NCBI GenBank assembly: GCA_024279745.1
Contig: JAJRRE010000330.1
Location: forward strand, 1-8,382
Source of the DNA: Alphaproteobacteria bacterium
Lineage (GTDB): Bacteria; Pseudomonadota; Alphaproteobacteria; Rhizobiales; Hyphomicrobiaceae
DNA: 8,382 nt
Direction: 5' to 3'
Shown: positions 6,247-8,382 of the stretch, piece by piece
Position numbering within the stretch: the first letter of the stretch is position 1
Layout of the letters: each line of letters begins with the position of its first letter
Program-made: the position numbers and the translations under genes
The notes under the pieces: model-generated
Told to the model about the DNA's origin: nothing
Seen by the model: the letters and a program-made list of their open reading frames with translations, nothing else
The model's database searches: none

Positions 6247-6942
6247 ATGGATGTCGATCTTTGGATAAAATATGGCCCCAAAATGTTGACCGGGCTTGTG
6301 GTCACACTGCAGCTTGTCAGCGTATCGCTCTTCATTGGCGCCCTGATATCACTGCCCATTGCTATGGCGCGCCTATCGAAAAATAAATTGGCGCGCGGCG
6401 CGTCCTTTGCCTATGTCTATTTCTTCCGCGGCTCGCCGCTATTGGCGCAAGTCTTTTTGGTATATTTTGGCAGCGGACAATTGCGCTATCCTTTGACCGA
6501 TTTAGGGCTTTGGTGGTTCTTCCGCGATGCGTGGTATTGTGTGATCTTGGTGTTCTCCCTTAACACCGCCGCCTATCAGGCAGAAATTCTGCGCGGCGCC
6601 ATCGGCTCTGTTGCGGCCGGGCAAATGGAAGCGGCAAAATCATTGGGCCTTGGCAAGCTCGTGACATTCTTCAGGGTCATTTTCCCGCAAGCCTTAATCT
6701 CGGCGCTGCGCCCCTACGGCAATGAAGTGATCTTGATGATCAAGGGCTCGGCCATTGCCTCGGTGGTCACCATTTTCGACCTGATGGGCGCAAGCAAATT
6801 GGCCTTCTCGCGCACCTTCGACTTTGAAGTTTATTTCATCGCCGCCTTGATGTATCTGATTGTTGTTGAAATCATCCGCATCTCGTGGGAGATGATGGAC
6901 CGCCGTTTAACACGCCATCTGCGCCCCTTGTCGGAGCAATAA
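6247..6942 (+). CDS. Amino-acid ABC transporter permease, HisM type
   Basis: 231 residues from ATG 6247, chosen because GGGAG (6233-6237) sits 9 bases upstream; the frame is open further 5' only inside the previous gene. It is the second channel subunit and pairs with the HisQ-type protein. The motif FFRGSPLLAQVFLVYFG (59-75) and the EAA loop GQMEAAKSLGLGKLVTFFRV (125-144) followed by IFPQALISALRPYGNEVI are those of HisM/ArtM-type permeases. Hydrophobic segments at about 14-42, 54-75, 96-118, 147-176 and 195-211 fit five spans. It is the last gene of the operon seen here: the next gene faces the other way, so no ATPase follows. A HisP-like ATPase must come from elsewhere. Confidence 0.92.
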   Translation: MDVDLWIKYGPKMLTGLVVTLQLVSVSLFIGALISLPIAMARLSKNKLARGASFAYVYFFRGSPLLAQVFLVYFGSGQLRYPLTDLGLWWFFRDAWYCVILVFSLNTAAYQAEILRGAIGSVAAGQMEAAKSLGLGKLVTFFRVIFPQALISALRPYGNEVILMIKGSAIASVVTIFDLMGASKLAFSRTFDFEVYFIAALMYLIVVEIIRISWEMMDRRLTRHLRPLSEQ

Positions 6943-7000
6943 CGCCCTCCCCGTCAGCTGTGCAAGATGTTGCAAACAATCCCCAATCCACAGTCCTTAG

Positions 7001-7040
7001 GTGTGTCGTCAGGCATGTCGGCAGGTATGTCGGCAGGCAC
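7001..7040. repeat. 12-bp tandem repeats in the convergent intergenic region
   Basis: The units are gtgtgtcgtcag (7001-7012), gcatgtcggcag (7013-7024), gtatgtcggcag (7025-7036) and a partial gcac (7037-7040). The first unit is the most diverged. They lie 59 bases past the HisM-type stop, in a gap between convergent genes, and no coding frame uses them credibly. Probably a short slippage repeat. Confidence 0.7.
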
Positions 7041-7061
7041 TTGGGTTCGAGATGCAAGACT

Positions 7062-7107
7062 TTCCCCCTTAACAACTGCTCTCCCCCTGCTCTGCTCTCC
7101 CCGTACT
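7062..7107 (+). terminator. C-rich, G-poor tract with 11-bp direct repeats; possible Rho-dependent terminator
   Basis: The plus strand downstream of the transporter operon is rich in C and T and poor in G. It contains ctgctctcccc twice (7076-7086 and 7092-7102), 16 bp apart. No GC hairpin with a T-run is visible between the convergent genes. A C-rich, G-poor transcript is what Rho loading sites look like, so Rho-dependent termination of the operon is a reasonable inference, not a demonstrated one. Confidence 0.35.
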
Positions 7108-7117
7108 ATAGGCAATA

Positions 7118-7984
7118 TTATTCGTCGAGCAGGCGGTGCAAATAGCGGCCATATTCGCTCTTGCCCAGGCGCATCGCCGTCTGCTCCAATTGCGCGCGGG
7201 TAATATGCCCGTAAAGGTAAGCGATTTCTTCAGGACAGGCGATTTTCTGACCCTGGCGCTTTTCCAGCACACGTACAAACTCAGCCGCCTCCAGCAAAGA
7301 TGTATGCGTGCCGGCATCAAACCAGGCAAACCCGCGTCCAAGCTGTTCAACACTCAACGTGCCCGCCGCCAGATAGCTTTTGTTGACGTCGGTTATTTCC
7401 AATTCGCCGCGCGCCGACGGTTTTAGGTTTTGGGCGATCTCCAAAACCGCTTCATCATAAAAATATAAGCCGATCACAGCCCAGGATGATTTTGGCTCTA
7501 ACGGCTTTTCTTCAATCGACAACGCCGTGCCGTGCTCATCAAATTGCACGACACCATACCGTTCTGGATCTTCCACCCGGTAGCCAAACACGCGCGCCCC
7601 GCTGGCAAGGCCCGCAGCACGGCGCAACACATCGCTCAACCCGTGGCCATAAATGAGGTTGTCACCCAAGATCAGGCAGCATTTATCACCGCCCAGAAAC
7701 TTCTCGCCAATCATAAATGCTTGCGCCAAGCCATCTGGGCTGGGCTGTTCGGCATAGGAAATTTGCAATCCCCACTGCTTGCCCGAGCCGAGCAGCTTTT
7801 CAAAGCTGGGCAAATCATGCGGTGTTGAAATAATCAATATCTGCGTGATACCCGCCAACATCAAAGTACTAAGCGGATAATAAATCATGGGTTTGTCATA
7901 AACCGGCAACAATTGCTTGGACGTCATCAGCGTCAGCGGGTGCAGCCGTGTTCCGCTGCCACCGGCAAGAATTATACCCTTCAT
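7118..7984 (-). CDS. rfbA: Glucose-1-phosphate thymidylyltransferase (RmlA/RfbA)
   Basis: 288 residues from ATG 7984, giving the usual MKGIILAGGSGTRL start; an in-frame ATG at 7996 adds four residues but has AGG directly touching it. The enzyme joins dTTP and glucose-1-phosphate to dTDP-glucose, the first step of dTDP-L-rhamnose synthesis for surface polysaccharide. Motifs match RmlA along the full length: GGSGTRL (8-14), SKQLLPVYDKPMIYYPLST (22-40), QPSPDGLAQAF (80-90), LGDNLIYGH with metal-binding Asp108, EEKPLEPKS with Lys160, GLYFYD (172-177), ARGELEITDVN (191-201) and FAWFDAGTH (219-227, Asp223). No substitution in these motifs is seen. It lies downstream of rfbC on the same strand, about 112 bases apart, and converges on the transporter operon. 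Confidence 0.97.
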   Translation of the reverse strand: MKGIILAGGSGTRLHPLTLMTSKQLLPVYDKPMIYYPLSTLMLAGITQILIISTPHDLPSFEKLLGSGKQWGLQISYAEQPSPDGLAQAFMIGEKFLGGDKCCLILGDNLIYGHGLSDVLRRAAGLASGARVFGYRVEDPERYGVVQFDEHGTALSIEEKPLEPKSSWAVIGLYFYDEAVLEIAQNLKPSARGELEITDVNKSYLAAGTLSVEQLGRGFAWFDAGTHTSLLEAAEFVRVLEKRQGQKIACPEEIAYLYGHITRAQLEQTAMRLGKSEYGRYLHRLLDE

Positions 7985-8096
7985 ATTTCCGTCCATCCTG
8001 GTTGTATTGAAATCTCGTTCTTGGTTGCAGCCGACCAGGCACTATCGTCAACACCGCAGCGGCTTGGCACCCTTGCTTGGCGGCGGCACCTGTCTA

Positions 8097-8382
8097 TCAA
8101 GTGAAGTAAGGCGGCAGCTCCTTGAATTTGGGTTGCGCGCGGTCCTTGGCCGATAGCACCGCCGCCTGTGGATCGGGCCAATTAATCGCCAGATCCGGAT
8201 CATCCCATGCCAGCCCCTTATCATTATCAGGACTGTAATATTGATCGACTTTGTAGAACACTTCCGTATCAGGTTCCAATGTGCAATAGCCATGGGCAAA
8301 TCCGGCCGGCACTAATAGTTGCGCCCAGTTGCGCGCCGACAATTCAACCGCGACATGGCGGCCATATGTTGCAGAGCTGCGC
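8097..8382 (-). CDS. rfbC: dTDP-4-dehydrorhamnose 3,5-epimerase (RmlC/RfbC), N-terminal part off the right edge
   Basis: The last 94 residues are visible; the reading frame enters from the right edge and stops at TGA 8097. The enzyme epimerises C3 and C5 of dTDP-4-keto-6-deoxyglucose, the third step towards dTDP-L-rhamnose. The cupin core and end of RmlC are recognisable: SSATYGRHVAVELSARNWAQ, LLVPAGFAHGY with the family's GFAHG, then VFYKVDQYYSPDNDKGLAWDDPDLAINWP and the LSAKDR close to the C-terminus. Roughly half of the usual 180 to 190 residues is present; the catalytic His near the N-terminal half is outside the window. The start and any promoter are not visible. rfbA follows on the same strand, so the two probably belong to one rhamnose operon, with rfbB and rfbD expected outside the window. 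Confidence 0.94.
   Translation of the reverse strand, partial: RSSATYGRHVAVELSARNWAQLLVPAGFAHGYCTLEPDTEVFYKVDQYYSPDNDKGLAWDDPDLAINWPDPQAAVLSAKDRAQPKFKELPPYFT

Noticed and set aside
7532..7828. Plus-strand 98-codon frame opposite rfbA
   Set aside because: It is antisense to a fully conserved gene, with no binding site or recognisable motif.

Overview
The window looks like a chromosomal piece from an alphaproteobacterium of medium GC content (by eye just above 50%). The lineage call is an inference. It rests on the style of a partial L,D-transpeptidase, a TPR plus DUF900-hydrolase protein, and a HisJ/HisQ/HisM-type amino-acid transporter with alphaproteobacterial-looking codon use. I see no tRNA, rRNA, CRISPR array, insertion sequence or phage gene.

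Left part (1-1707), all on the minus strand. The window opens inside a secreted L,D-transpeptidase (YkuD family). Its catalytic end lies off the left edge, and its mature N-terminus is a very basic arm. Just before its start codon are three tandem 16-bp repeats. A gene-poor stretch follows, with a hairpin next to a 25-base purine tract. Then comes an unrecognised secreted protein with a short pentapeptide-like segment encoded by 15-bp tandem DNA repeats. Its 3' end seems to change reading frame, so it may be frameshifted or decayed.

Middle (2043-4355), plus strand. A strong Shine-Dalgarno starts a large exported protein with about eight kinesin-light-chain-type TPR units followed by a complete DUF900 alpha/beta hydrolase domain. 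The Ser, Asp and His candidates are all present. It is divergent from the left-hand genes and stands alone.

Right-middle (4674-6942), plus strand. This is an operon for a polar amino-acid ABC importer: a periplasmic binding protein of the HisJ/ArgT family, a hairpin with attenuator character, then two permeases of HisQ and HisM type. No ATPase gene is present in the window.

Right part (7118-8382), minus strand. rfbC (partial) and rfbA are two genes of dTDP-L-rhamnose synthesis and converge on the transporter operon. The convergent gap holds two short tandem repeat families and a C-rich, G-poor tract, but no clear intrinsic terminator.

No wholly new system stands out. The best leads are the secreted TPR-hydrolase, the frame-switching pentapeptide-like gene, the repeat cluster in front of the transpeptidase, and the transporter without an ATPase.
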